From Actinostola sp. cb2023 (Eukaryota; Cnidaria; Anthozoa; Actiniaria; Actinostolidae), in NCBI GenBank assembly GCA_033675265.1, contig JAUJYZ010001274.1:186001-250000 (forward strand): a DNA stretch of 64,000 nucleotides. The letters run 5' to 3'. How positions within the stretch are numbered: the stretch's first letter is position 1; every line of letters begins with the position of its first letter. The notes beneath the pieces are model-generated. The model had not been told where the DNA came from and did not search any database. It saw only the letters and a program-made list of their open reading frames with translations. Position numbers and translations under genes: made by a program. Below are positions 38,543 to 45,589 of the stretch, in pieces.

Positions 38543-41500
38543 GGTGGATATTTAAATAACGAGCCACGAGTCTTCGAGCGGCGAGGTACCTAAACATCTA
38601 CCACTACTCACCGACACCGAGGGGAATACTTGACGTTTTAATATATATCACACAAGTGAATAGCTAGCCAAATATTTAAAATATATTTTCAAGAAGAAAA
38701 AGACACAATCGCTGAAACGCGACGCCATCTTGTTTTGCTAAGAGATAAATAGCCGGGCAAGGATAACCCTAGTTTGATTAACCAATCACAGCGCACGAAA
38801 AGCACTATTCACTTGTATACATGTGGTATATCACTAAAGCTGTTATCGGATCTTATTTTAATGAGTTATTAAAATAACTAAAGACGAATGTACGAAACAT
38901 GATAAGATGTAGATGGATGTATGGACTGAAAGCTTCTTCAGCTAGGGGCCCAAATAATGTTTAAAGGTATTTCGCATGCATTAACGCTCCTGCATGGACT
39001 AATAACCTTTTTCGACTAAGCACATTTTTATTGACTTTAAATGGAACACTGTCCCGAGGAATAATAAATTGAGGAGGCCTGCAAGGTGCTGGACATGCGC
39101 AGTTACGTGAAAAGCTCTTACTTGAAACGAATGATGCGGTATACGTAGTTTCGAATTCCGGCCTTGATGTTCACTAATCGATAACACATGTACATATCAG
39201 TAAAATAGTGTTTCTTTCCTTCTTTTAGCTTATTTCAGCATATCAGACTAGGCTATTATTCTATTTATTGCTATCAAGCAGAGCATTTTATTGAAAAGGT
39301 GCAGTTCAGCTGATGAAAATTCCTCACGAGATAGACCGGTATCGGTAGCATTGATTGTCCAGAAAATGGAACAGTCAACGGTTAATGAACGCGATTGGAC
39401 AATAACGTTTATTTCTTGTAGTTTGTAGACTTATTAATGGGTGTGAAGGGATTCGTATGGAATTGGATTTATCGGGGTTTGGTATGGAAATCCTTGTATG
39501 GGACTTCAAGTCCGCTCTAGAGTATTTTGGAATGATTTCAAGGACTGGAAATATCAGTTCAATCAAGTCCTTGGTATAGAAATATCATATAAATCAACAA
39601 TTTAATTTCTGACAGGAAGCTCTATTTCAAATTAAACTTTTAAAACACAAGTCACATGTTATTTATCGGCTTCGCATCGGACTTGAAACACCGTCCAGTC
39701 CTCATTGTCGGCCTTTAAAAATAAACCGATTACTTCGGTTGCTTTTTGCCTAGCTTTTGACACACTTTTAAAGCAATTATGAAAACTACAAAACATAAAA
39801 CATAAAAAACAATAATATTATTACTAATAATATATTTGTTCAATAGAGAGTCCTATCAGAAGTTATGGTGGATTCTGTATACAACCTAAGAGTGGTGATT
39901 GCAATCCTATCGAAGACACAAAAACCTGGAGCCACACCCTGATCTTCAAACGCGCCGATGCAAATTGTTCTGCCAATTACATGAACTTCCTTTTCGATAG
40001 CGATGGAATGATTATCCACAAATGTAGTGGAAAGATCGTATGTCCTCAAGGTCAGTATAAAACTAAAATGAATCGCGACTTTTGCAAGAGAACGATAATT
40101 GCAACGAAAATATTTACGAATATTGTTTACCCAAGCAGTAATTTACAAACACGTGTAATTAATTGCAAATGGAGACGTTTTTCTTCGTTTTTTTGCAGTG
40201 TGTTTTTACTCGGGCTCCCTGTGGGAGGCACGAGTCTAAATGCAAACTGTTCCAATTCTTCTTCATGTTTGGTCGTCAAATCTGCAATGGGCCACTAATG
40301 TACATGCGCTCTGTGCCGCTTTATGATGCATCGCAGGCTCAGATCTACGAATTGAATAGTTGCGGATTGACTTTCCGAAAACTCGTCGGTCGAGTATGTA
40401 TGTTAATCACGGGGCCATGCTAATCTTCTGTGTATCGTTCCAATTTTAGTATGCAGTACGAACTGTATGTTTAGAAAAGGAGCCCGAGTTAACTCCACTT
40501 GTGGAGTCTAGTTATATAATTGTAATTGGCTTTTAAGCGAGACAGATTGTAATATATTGTTATTGCTGCAGTTGTTGTTGTTGCAGTTGTTGGTGATGTT
40601 TATGCATTTCCAGCTCATTGTTGTTTTGCGTACATGTTATTCCTTTTAATTCACAACTCAAATTAACTCTAATATTTCATAGGTAATTCTCCAACCAGAA
40701 GCCAGAAACTTCTACTGATGGACAAGTGCCCTAGAGATGTTTCTATGTACCGGAGGTAATACAATCTCACACAAATTTGTGCAAAATGCTATGTATTTAA
40801 AAATATACAGTCAATGTCATTAAGGTTGTCCACCTCGAAAAAGCACATTTGCACATTTACAAGCGCTGAAATACAACTATCCACCTGAAATCTTATGTAT
40901 AAGGCCACGGCATTCTCATGGTACTTCTACTGAATATAATCTATTGACACTGGGTTCCACGTGCGCAAAACGATATACATATATACACGTTATGTTGCGA
41001 TGTGTAAATCTGCAAATGTGCTTTTCCGAGGTGGACAACCTTAATGACATTGACTGTATATCAAACACGAGAAAGAGTTTTTCATCCGATATATCCAAAC
41101 ACCGAGAAGTTGGTTAACAAATCTTGGCTACGCCTTTTTTCAACACGGTGTTTCGATATACAGTGGAACCTCTATATAACGACCACCCTTGGGACTTTGC
41201 AAAGTGCCCGTTATATAGAGGTGGCCGCTTAATAAAGGTATAATTTACAGAGTTTGACTGACAAAAAAGAATCGAGACCTTGAACAGTAAATGTATAAAA
41301 AGAAAAACCCGTAGGTAATAAGGTTGTTTGATTAATGCGATATTTCAACTAGCCAAACTAGTCTTCATCAGGTACAAATGGATAATTTACATGGTTGCAA
41401 AATACAGTCTTTCTCAAAAAGGTTGTCCAGATGAAAAGACTACAATACTACACTAAAGTCACGTGATTCATTATGTTTTCAATTTCTGTGCGCGGAACTG

Positions 41501-43684
41501 GGAGTTGATAACAGCGCCATTACATTCAGTTCTCACAATGTTGCATAATTGTGTACTCAGTTTTGCATCTTAAATTGAAATTCCACGCGAGGAAATTGAA
41601 AACATTCAAAGATGTAATGAATCACATGACTTCATTGTAGTATTGTAGTCTTTTCATCTGGACAACCTATTTGAGAATGACTGTATATATAAAGCAAAAG
41701 CGGAAATGACGAAATAAAAATATATATTAACTTGAAAATATTGTAGTTGCAATCAGGCATATTATAAGGAATGTAAAAACGTTAGGTTAGATATATAGTG
41801 TAATGTTACAAGTGGGTGATAAAAGAGGTAAAAATAAAAAATACATATAAAAATAGAAAATTTATGGCTGAAAATATGAAATGAATGGGAGGATTAGTAA
41901 GTTTCGTCGCGTTTGTTAAGGCCGTTAGGTTCAAGAGCGTTAGCTTTGGTTATAAGAAAAGTTTATCTGCCCTTGCGAATAGAGTCACGAGAAGAAACTA
42001 TTTGTTGTAGGAATAAGTAAAATGTCAGAAGCAGAGTGACTATTAGAAAGTAAATGTTCTGAGACGGTAGTAGGTTTAGATCTGGAATAGGGTTTGTCAA
42101 TGGGTCGTCGATGTTCATTAAATCGGTCTTTAAGTTTAAAAAAGTTGTATATCGGATGAAACACTCTTTCTCGTGTTTGATATCTTACATAATTAGACAT
42201 TCATAATTGATCATTTCTTTTTACCATTTGTGTTCCAGACTTCCATCGAAATCCCTCCAAAATAAGAAGAACGATTATTGTGTTCATCCTAATACTGGGT
42301 GGCCACGAGAGGACGCATACCTTGTTTATTGGAATTCTTGCAACCAAGGCAGACTGAATTTAGACTTCTTCAAACTTCGTAAGTAAATACAGTGGAAACT
42401 CTATATAATGGCCACCCTCGGGACTTTGCAAAGTGGCCGTTGTATAGAGGTGGCCGCTAATTTTAAAATAGAGGTATGATTTACAGAGCATGACTGACAA
42501 AAAAAATCGGTACCTTGAAAAGTGGCCGCTGAATAGAGGGTGGCAGCTTAATAAAGGTCCGTCATATAGCAGTTCCACTGTACTCCAGTTTCGAGTTGTT
42601 TAGAGATGACCGCTGTCCTTGACAAGACGCATTTATAACAGGGTTAGCCTCGAGAACAGTCCGTGCAATACAAAAATGTTTCTATTGTTTTATGTCAACA
42701 TTTTTTCGTATTCTTGTTGATATTTGTGAATAATTTACACTGACTCGAGGCTAACCCTCTACAAATGCGTCTGATGTCAATAAGTACAGCGGTTTTACAG
42801 CGGTATCTGTTAACTCGAAAAGGGACTATTAATCCTACCGATGACTTCTATTGATCCCGAGAACGGCCGACGCCAAAGCTAGTCAGATGTGTTTAGCCTT
42901 ATATTCGTTTTCGTATGAGTGGGAAACCTACGACACGGAGTTACGGTACGGTCACGGTACGGAATCGAATACGTCTATTCAACCAATCACAGCACGCAAA
43001 ATCATCGCTCAACCAACCACATGGCACGGCCACCGCACGGCATATCATCTGATATCAATGAAAACATCCAGAAGTGTCTTGAAGAATAAAAAGATGGGAT
43101 ACGTACAGCCGGGTTTTTTAACCAACTTCGTGGTGTTTGGATATCGGATGAACCACTTTTTCATATGTCTGAAATAATCTTCTCAAACTCATTAATTATT
43201 CATGAGGTAACCAGCCAATCCGGTGCATCAAATGCGGTCACATGATGGACTTGGAAACCCCTGAAAGATTTCAAAGTCCAAGGACTTTGAAATGATGGAT
43301 TTCAAAGTACTCTTTCCTGAGTTGTTATCCCTCATATAACAATCATCGGGACCTTAGACATAGTAGAGGCAATACCACTCTGTCCGAATATTAGATTCAA
43401 TCTGAAAGCATGCTCTACTTCATGATACTCAAGAGTCCAACACATGTGGGATACGATGTCCTCGACTCTGCGCATGAGCAGAGAATGTGCAGACTGGAAT
43501 TCTTGCTTTTCCGGGCTAAAATCTTGCAACTCTTTATTTATTGCCTTTAGGCCATTGCATGTAATAATTAATGAGTATGAGCAGTCGTTCGGCTTCGCCT
43601 CGGACTGGAAACCCCGTCTAGTCCTCATTCTCGGCTTTGAAACATTACATCTAGGTCTTCTTTTGTTTTTCAGCTCCAGCGTAA
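10823..43684 (+). CDS. Giant secreted ADAM-like metalloprotease with F5/8C, TSP1 and fibrinogen-like domains (43 exons)
   Basis: Forty-three exons were chained by GT..AG borders, reading phase and domain similarity: 5,568 coding nt, 1,855 residues, no internal stop. Order: signal peptide 1-19, prodomain 20-191, metalloprotease 192 to about 400, disintegrin about 403-486, cysteine-rich part 1 487-504, permuted F5/8C plus lectin-like cassette 505-794, cysteine-rich part 2 and EGF 795-963, TSP1 964-1024, three fibrinogen-like repeats 1025-1656, TSP1 1657-1713, lectin-like module 1714-1852. The start ATG has A at -3 and opens a typical signal peptide; in-frame ATGs at 10730 and 10772 would only add a poor leader. 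I see no membrane segment, so the product is probably a secreted extracellular-matrix protease; its substrate is unknown. The active-site residues are intact. No poly(A) signal or new start separates the ADAM half from the TSP1/fibrinogen half, but a two-gene model cannot be excluded without transcripts. Confidence 0.8.
11018..11345. repeat. 44-bp tandem repeat in intron 1
   Basis: The unit GAATTTCCAATGAATTTCCA... starts at 11185, 11229, 11273 and 11317; older, degenerate copies extend left. Confidence 0.85.
11430..11900. mobile_element. MITE carrying a (TAGCTG)n hexamer run
   Basis: The flanks (GGTGGATATTTACCGAGC..., and GCCATTTTGAAT.TCGTCC.. ATCCACTGATTTGGTAAATAC) match a second element at about 38205-38560. 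In place of part of its interior this copy has about 26 perfect hexamers (11541-11699). Confidence 0.7.
11987..12383. repeat. 56-bp tandem array made from the exon 2 splice acceptor
   Basis: Units start GGGAGTCAGTAAACACCC at 11987, 12103, 12159, 12215, 12271 and 12327, with a variant at about 12046. Each is preceded by TATTACTACTTAG, the same bases that form the real acceptor of exon 2 (12384). Using an upstream copy would give Gly-Ser-Gln and a stop. Confidence 0.9.
13724..15785. other. Intron 7, nothing recognised
   Basis: A 2-kb intron. A segment near 15230-15350 recurs at 15430-15545 (GACAATCA.CGAATTTGGAGATRGTTCTCTCA). No exon found. Confidence 0.6.
15965..16268. repeat. 76-bp tandem array made from the exon 9 splice acceptor and exon start
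   Basis: Four copies start TCTTTGTTTAAATAG at 15965, 16041, 16117 and 16193; the fifth, at 16269, runs into the real exon 9. Each copy includes about 50 bases of coding sequence in frame before degenerating and ending in the next TAA. Confidence 0.95.
16284..23127 (+). CDS. Exons 9-14: reprolysin (M12B) zinc metalloprotease domain
   Basis: Exons 16284-16388, 16887-16958, 17167-17415, 19246-19327, 22737-22785 and 23043-23127. Exon 9 has RYNEVLFVVDNGV, the conserved first strand. Exon 11 has DNTQFLSHHGWG and AWVGTMCG, typical of the region before the active site. Exon 12 carries HEMGHNFGYNH, the HExxHxxGxxH zinc site (His345, Glu346, His349, His355). Exon 13 supplies the Met-turn as GCFM (family usually CIM). 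Exon 14 has FSDCN and DRCLYNVP, the normal end of the domain. All catalytic residues are present, so an active protease is expected. Exon 9 uses the acceptor after AAATAG, because only that one keeps phase; a nearer CAG would run into TGA. Confidence 0.9.
16487..16763. repeat. (ATT)n / (ATTATG)n microsatellite in intron 9
   Basis: Two ATT-rich tracts are separated by a duplicated TTTGTTTCGAAAAATAAAG. Long apparent ORFs here are repeat artefacts. Confidence 0.95.
17520..17765. repeat. Degenerate about 30-bp tandem repeat in intron 11
   Basis: GGATATTGACCCGGTTGTGG followed by a TTAATATAT spacer recurs about eight times. Confidence 0.85.
18007..19148. mobile_element. Foldback element with a nested TTAA-flanked MITE, intron 11
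   Basis: Outer arms of about 100 bp (CATGCTCGAGAATCCAGCGG ... ) at 18007-18110 and 19040-19148 are inverted. Between them lies a second palindrome at 18531-18987 (AGTGCTTATGAAGC ends) with TTAA on each side. A related but diverged copy of the inner element is at about 30150-30420. Confidence 0.8.
20046..20355. mobile_element. 310-bp palindromic MITE, intron 12
   Basis: Arms at 20046-20160 and 20240-20355 pair (CATCCTCGGGAACCCAGGG and complement). A 15-bp inverted pair CATGAGGAGCCGGAA at about 20554 and 22541 may mark a larger element around the array that follows. Confidence 0.7.
21130..21905. repeat. About 70-bp tandem repeat in intron 12, ten copies
   Basis: The unit TACCTCCAGTGTACTCCGAT then GAAGCATCTGGACACTGGGT repeats about ten times, broken by 80 unrelated bases at 21395-21480. 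Confidence 0.9.
23268..23596. mobile_element. MITE with CCTTGACAAG-rich ends, intron 14
   Basis: GACGAGCAAATTTTCTATGA at the left pairs with TCATAGAAAACTTGCTCGTC at the right. Related AAGGAAAA/TTTTCCTTG words occur in the intron at 36600-36770. Confidence 0.6.
23671..24753 (+). CDS. Exons 15-18: disintegrin domain and first part of ADAM cysteine-rich domain
   Basis: Exons 23671-23739, 24089-24190, 24288-24368 and 24700-24753, all phase 0 at both ends. The disintegrin Cys pattern is complete: CGNGIREGDEECDCG, KDPCCIPHSCRL, CSDLHHSCCKSC. The integrin-binding loop reads DCDVPEFC, the acidic xCD type usual in ADAMs, with no RGD. Exon 18 encodes CPGDAVMQDGTPC, the start of the cysteine-rich domain. 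In ADAMs this is followed at once by a YCY.GKC segment; here that segment is encoded almost 3 kb downstream at 27698, with a foreign cassette between. Confidence 0.9.
25208..25355 (+). CDS. Exon 19: C-terminal third of an F5/8 type C (discoidin) domain
   Basis: This 148-nt exon (phase 0 to 1) encodes LLLGNTNRNSVVIRT, EARYVRINPQYWNGWI and MRTELYGC. That is the standard end of an F5/8C domain: the GNTDxNxVV strand, ARYVRI.P and the closing E.YGC cysteine. F5/8C domains bind phospholipid, glycans or matrix and have eight beta strands with N and C termini joined by a disulfide. What is odd is the position: this third comes before the lectin-like module and before the first two thirds of an F5/8C domain (exons 22-23). 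The acceptor CCATCAG and donor GAAG/GTACTT are acceptable. Confidence 0.8.
25425..25530. repeat. Solo copy of the 18007 element's terminal repeat
   Basis: GTCCAGCGGTGCTCTTCGGC onward matches the outer arm of the 18007-19148 element. It lies in the intron between exons 19 and 20. Confidence 0.8.
25625..26126 (+). CDS. Exons 20-21: Cys-rich lectin-like module, copy 1
   Basis: Exons 25625-25906 and 25995-26126 (phase 1 throughout), residues about 554-691. I do not recognise a named family. Landmarks are NDYCIVPKNETC, GSECNQKYMEFRLD, GILWHHCSKRRVCPENG, then GKCVHPNGGWPGNN and LLLWSGCDSTRQEIWF. A second copy at the end of this protein (39847-42378) has the same Cys spacing and the same CVHPN.GWP signature, so this is a real repeated module. 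The spacing of short Cys-rich strands with Trp/Gly loops suggests a sugar-binding fold of ricin-B style, but that is inference. Here it links the natural C terminus of one F5/8C fragment to the natural N terminus of the next. Confidence 0.75.
26235..27036 (+). CDS. Exons 22-23: N-terminal two thirds of an F5/8 type C domain
   Basis: Exons 26235-26404 (phase 1 to 0) and 26899-27036 (0 to 0). They encode DCVIPFGIRSKRIPDSSMTA, ARLHNSKYWCA and SEYLQIDLGK, then INKIAIQGR, WVSGFFLWYSQDGQRW and TGYTESGDRLQSN. This is the textbook F5/8C start (opening Cys, DS.ITASS, W.A, YLQ.DLG, YS.DG..W). The domain stops where the GN.D strand should begin; that strand and the rest lie upstream in exon 19. Exon 23 ends in phase 0 and exon 19 begins in phase 0, so the two would also match in phase if they were adjacent. 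Confidence 0.85.
27698..30601 (+). CDS. Exons 24-29: remaining ADAM cysteine-rich domain and EGF-like domain
   Basis: Exons 27698-27764, 28047-28146, 28633-28740, 29053-29128, 29442-29531 and 30535-30601. Exon 24 encodes SYCYIGKCAETHGTQC and DLWGPG, the direct continuation of exon 18 in any ordinary ADAM. Later landmarks are GCYDKLNTEAKGYGTC, NVLCGQIQC, MVKDGTKCGDKK, MCSNYQC and the EGF-like CNGRGVCTNTGVCQCYEGY. The domain normally steers substrate choice. The exon 28 acceptor (CACCAAG) has a weak pyrimidine tract; all phases fit. No transmembrane helix follows the EGF, unlike membrane ADAMs. Confidence 0.85.
30150..30420. mobile_element. Diverged relative of the 18531-18987 MITE, intron 28
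   Basis: TTCAGTATTTTGTGATTTGA, GAGTTATA.AGGTTTGAAATC and ATCATTTATTATACAAAA are shared with the inner element of intron 11. Only about one half is kept. Confidence 0.7.
30715..31160. repeat. (CATTGC/CATCAT)n microsatellite in intron 29
   Basis: Long runs of ATTGCCATC and related triplets. The long His/Ser/Ile frames across it are artefacts. Confidence 0.95.
31221..31403 (+). CDS. Exon 30: thrombospondin type 1 repeat
   Basis: A single phase 1-1 exon, residues 964-1024. It shows YSKWSEWSIC (the WxxW tract, a usual C-mannosylation site), CNVGKRSRHRLC and CNTDPCPS with six cysteines in the normal TSP1 order. Phase 1-1 is the class typically shuffled as a module. It follows the ADAM EGF directly, an order reminiscent of ADAMTS proteins, although the protease half is ADAM-like. 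Confidence 0.88.
31533..32623 (+). CDS. Exons 31-33: fibrinogen-like repeat 1
   Basis: Exons 31533-31856, 32086-32289 and 32465-32623 (phase 1-1 each). The start resembles the fibrinogen C-terminal fold: SCRHLQEV, LPDGVYDIYP, AYCDM and DGGGWTLLVTS. The rest follows a lineage-specific pattern: PSLTRDYSILKYADGIK, FEYRLEAQNRG, WGGIWEADRSYTF, KKFDNWNY, EKRMPW, FTTS and YIWYWMREG. I know this style from cnidarian fibrinogen-like proteins, loosely intelectin-like at the end; the match to vertebrate fibrinogen is partial. It probably binds glycans or matrix (inference). Exon 33 also encodes the opening of repeat 2 (PRSCMEIQIRG). Confidence 0.8.
32465..33832 (+). CDS. Exons 33-35: fibrinogen-like repeat 2
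   Basis: This repeat starts at the end of exon 33 (32465-32623) and runs through 32699-32922 (phase 1-0) and 33498-33832 (phase 0-2). Landmarks: DGVYTIQPPG, TYCDL, RGGGWTLLVTSKTHTGWT, DYSILDVADAIK, YRIEADGQNQYGGIFDASRE, RMPR and RYWMREGTR. The exon 35 donor is the poor AAG/GTGACT, and reading through it gives TGA after one codon. I kept the donor because the next exon (35563) fits in phase 2 and continues with RSCFDIKVHG, matching the MREG..PRSC join between repeats 1 and 2. A variant ending here is the alternative. Confidence 0.75.
33498..36466 (+). CDS. Exons 35-38: fibrinogen-like repeat 3 (divergent)
   Basis: Exons 35563-35757 (phase 2-2), 35842-35997 (2-2) and 36168-36466 (2-1), following the end of exon 35. 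Landmarks: SCFDIKVHG, NYYMIRLLNDSS, VFCDMTSDPGAFTLVVTS, DDYSILKYADVIK, FKYKLEAHERGHWGGVWSAP, LLKKFDNWNWSW, NRMPWFD, SGSIIW and VIWYWVNEDDC. The hallmark GGGWTL of the other two repeats is replaced by DPGAFTL. A composite transposon of about 1.5 kb (33965-35511) sits in the intron before exon 36. Confidence 0.78.
33965..35511. mobile_element. TTAA-flanked MITE, copy A, with a nested element
   Basis: Ends GGTGACTCCGTTATCAT and ATGATAACGGAGTCACC lie between TTAA at 33961-33964 and 35512-35515. Its interior palindrome matches copy B (45590-46270). A further 886-bp element sits inside at 34508-35393. Confidence 0.85.
34508..35393. mobile_element. 886-bp TA-flanked element nested in copy A
   Basis: Perfect ends TCATATCAAACTTATG / CATAAGTTTGATATGA with TA at each side, as for Tc1/mariner-type elements. 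The interior has no transposase that I can see. Confidence 0.75.
36931..37505. mobile_element. Foldback MITE in intron 38
   Basis: 36931-36995 and 37012-37075 form a near-perfect hairpin (CTTATTTGGGGTTTTTGCCG...). The part 37236-37340 is shared with repeats near 47340-47460 and 49060-49330. Confidence 0.7.
37940..38110 (+). CDS. Exon 39: second thrombospondin type 1 repeat
   Basis: A phase 1-1 exon, residues 1657-1713, with GGLSVWSDWEKC, DKLCANGKQRRHKTC, CGGKPC and EKACYSC. Six cysteines in TSP1 order; only one tryptophan pair (W..W) is kept. It mirrors the TSP1 that precedes the fibrinogen-like repeats, so the three repeats are bracketed by TSP1 modules. Confidence 0.85.
38205..38560. mobile_element. 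MITE, relative of the 11430 element, intron 39
   Basis: GGTGGATATTTACCGAGC and GCCATTTTGAATATCGTCC blocks match 11430-11900. This copy lacks the hexamer run. The rest of this intron to 39846 holds nothing recognised. Confidence 0.7.
39847..43684 (+). CDS. Exons 40-43: Cys-rich lectin-like module, copy 2, and C terminus
   Basis: Exons 39847-40050 (phase 1-1), 40683-40755 (1-2), 42239-42378 (2-1) and 43674-43684. Landmarks: GGFCIQPKSGDCNP, ADANCSANYMNFLFDSDG, IHKCSGKIVCPQG, DKCPRDVSMYRR, NDYCVHPNTGWPRED and YLVYWNSCNQGRLNLDFF. This matches copy 1 (25625-26126) along its whole length, but is split by one more intron. The last exon adds only Pro-Pro-Ala and the stop TAA at 43682-43684, abutting an AATAAA. 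The last exon is the weakest part of the model because so few residues support it. Confidence 0.72.
40208..40489. mobile_element. 282-bp element with 11-bp inverted ends, holding a U6 fragment
   Basis: ACTCGGGCTCC at 40208-40218 and GGAGCCCGAGT at 40479-40489 are perfect inverted ends. They lie in intron 40. No target duplication was identified. Confidence 0.55.
40411..40452 (-). pseudogene. U6 snRNA internal fragment
   Basis: The minus strand reads ATACTAAAATTGGAACGATA, then CACAGAAGATTAGCATGGCC and CC. This is the central part of U6 snRNA (about nt 23-64), which includes the ACAGAGA box, here changed to ACACAGA. The U6 5' stem-loop and 3' half are absent and no T-run terminator follows, so it is a fragment, not a gene. 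Confidence 0.85.
40808..41056. mobile_element. 249-bp TA-flanked MITE, intron 41
   Basis: Inverted ends CAGTCAATGTCATTAAGGTT extend about 55 bp; TA lies on both sides. The inner end of the repeat (GGTTGTCCA) is shared with the MITE at 41405. Confidence 0.85.
41059..42182. mobile_element. 1.1-kb element with inverted ends containing another MITE, intron 41
   Basis: ATCAAACACGAGAAAGAG and CTCTTTCTCGTGTTTGAT are inverted about 1.1 kb apart. Inside, CAGTGGAACCTCTATATAAC (41161) is a pogo-like end and 41405-41683 is a separate MITE. Confidence 0.65.
41405..41683. mobile_element. 279-bp TA-flanked MITE
   Basis: Ends CAGTC.TTCTCAAA..GGTTGTCC pair over about 60 bp and are flanked by TA. Confidence 0.8.
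42391..42582. mobile_element. Pogo/Tigger-like MITE in intron 42
   Basis: CAGTGGAAACTCTATATAAT at the left and a matching ..CAGTTCCACTG at the right, flanked by TA. The same end type occurs at 41161 and, degraded, at 46378-46500. Next to it, 42608-42782 is another palindrome (GACGCATTT..AACAGGGTTAGCCTCGAG). Confidence 0.8.
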
Positions 43685-43690
43685 AATAAA
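43685..43690 (+). promoter_or_regulatory. Candidate poly(A) signal AATAAA of the ADAM-like gene
   Basis: AATAAA directly follows the stop codon of the last predicted exon. If used, the 3' UTR would be only about 20-30 bases. No alternative was chosen. Confidence 0.4.
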
Positions 43691-43740
43691 GCATGGCATC
43701 TGTACATGGGACTGATGATTACTAGAGTATAAGGGGTTAA

Positions 43741-44185
43741 GAGGAGATTTTTTACGAACGCGCGTATTGAGCGCCAAAAACGAATAGCATGGAGAATACG
43801 TTTTGTACAAGGCTAAAACTGCTTTAGCAAAGAGTTCAAGTTATTTGTGATGGTTTTTGACCGGTAAAAGTGAAATTAGAGTGTTAATCCAAAGTGAAAA
43901 TTTGATTTGAAAACTGTCCACATGGGCTAGATCTGTATATTTACTATTGTTGCTGATGTTTTCCCCTGAATTAGCTCAAATTTCAATCAAAAAGCAGGAA
44001 AATGGCTTTGTACAACGCTAAAACAGCTTTAAACAGCCAATTTTTTTCTTTTTTTAATAGTTTGTGCTTAGTTAAAATAAAATTAGAGTGTTAATCCAAA
44101 GCGAAAATCGAAAGTCAAACTGTTCAAAAGCGCTCGTTTTTGGCGCTTTTCGCGGATATTACGCGATGTTCAAATAAATATCCTC
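43741..44185. mobile_element. 445-bp TTAA-flanked MITE with an internal direct repeat
   Basis: TTAA at 43737-43740 and 44186-44189; inner ends GAGGAGATTT and the complement. GTACAA.GCTAAAAC.GCTTTA and TTAGAGTGTTAATCCAAAG each occur twice inside. Confidence 0.7.
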
Positions 44186-44189
44186 TTAA

Positions 44190-45585
44190 TATGTATTAGT
44201 TTATTAAGGGATAGCCATGTCAACTAATACAGTTGTATTAAAACAAATGTTTGGGTGTCCAGAGTGTTTGTTATTATTATTTGTGTTTTCATGTTGTATA
44301 TAATTTATAGTTTTAATGGTTTGCTCACTACGTTATTCCAAACTCGAACATTGTCGTGTCCATAGGACTGACTTAGTCACGTACGGGGAGCATGAACGAG
44401 AACAATATTTATCGAAGTTAGTGAAACATGGCGACATATCAACCAATCGACATAATGGTGACATAAGCACACGCATAAAGCTGTAAGCAAGCGCAACGTA
44501 AGTTTTCGTTATCATTCCAGGCCTCTCGGCTTTTAACAACCAATTAATAATTTAATAAATTAACTCGATTTGTGGAAAATCGAGTGCCGCAAGGACCCAG
44601 TTTCCAGTTCTCCTCTCCCCGTCTGACCACAGGATGACCACTCCTGCAAAATATGATGGTATGACGGCGCACGTTTCATTACATATATATTACCTAATTT
44701 GGTTTATTAATTTATTTATAAAAATCGACAGATGTACTATTTACAAGTGATTGGAATGTATTATTTTGACAACACTTCTGAATTTGGTCCTGTGTATCAA
44801 ATTATGGACAATAAATATGGCTTTTCTATATACTGTACATTTGTGTGAAAGCAATTGCCCACAAAACAGCGGCTTCGTTTCCAGGCCCTCCTATTTAAGA
44901 AAAGAGGATGCGAACAGGATGTCCCTGATTAAGGGATATTACAACTGGACATCTCCATTATGCAGTCTATCTTTAAGCCAATCAGCTGCGTGTTCGATAT
45001 GTGGCTGTGCTTGTTGCCTGTAACAGGAGGGACATTTGCACGAGCATGCGTTCGGCCGCTGAACCGTAATGTCTTGATCGCAGTAATCAATAACAGGAAA
45101 GTCCTTTTCAAGACCACGAATTGCCCCAAAATTACTCAAAAAGCTTCATAAAGTATCCAACTTTATTTCTGAGCATTTATTTGTAAGGTTTTAGGTTTCC
45201 AAACTCTCCTATAATTTCTTTTGAAGCGAAGCGATAAATTACACAGGCACCCCAATTAGGTAAATACAGTCCCCATTGTATAGATGAAAAGCAAGTGCAC
45301 ACATTTAAAATATGTCTGATAAACTTGCAATAGTTATAGTAATTTCTTGGGAGATCGTTGATAGATTTCAAACAGTAAAGCAAAACATGTTCAAAAATCG
45401 AGTAAAACATATGTCATATTCCATACACATAGTTCACTTCATAAACCTCAGCCGATCTCAGTGATATGCTATGTTCTGCAACTAGTAACTGTGGAGTTAT
45501 AAATCATAGAAAGACATTGTGAGAAATGCAATTCCAAACAGTTTTTGTAGCGGGAAGTTTTTCTTCGTATAGCCTCTGGTGGCAG
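44190..45585. other. Intergenic, nothing recognised
   Basis: Short frames only; a possible inverted pair around 44940-45130 was not resolved. No exon with family motifs. Confidence 0.55.
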
Positions 45586-45589
45586 TTAA

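Noticed and set aside
40411..40452. A working U6 snRNA gene
   Set aside because: Only the central part is present, with no 5' stem-loop, 3' half or terminator.
31221..43684. TSP1/fibrinogen part as an independent gene
   Set aside because: No start with signal peptide before 31221, and the EGF exon 29 joins exon 30 in phase; kept as a possibility only.
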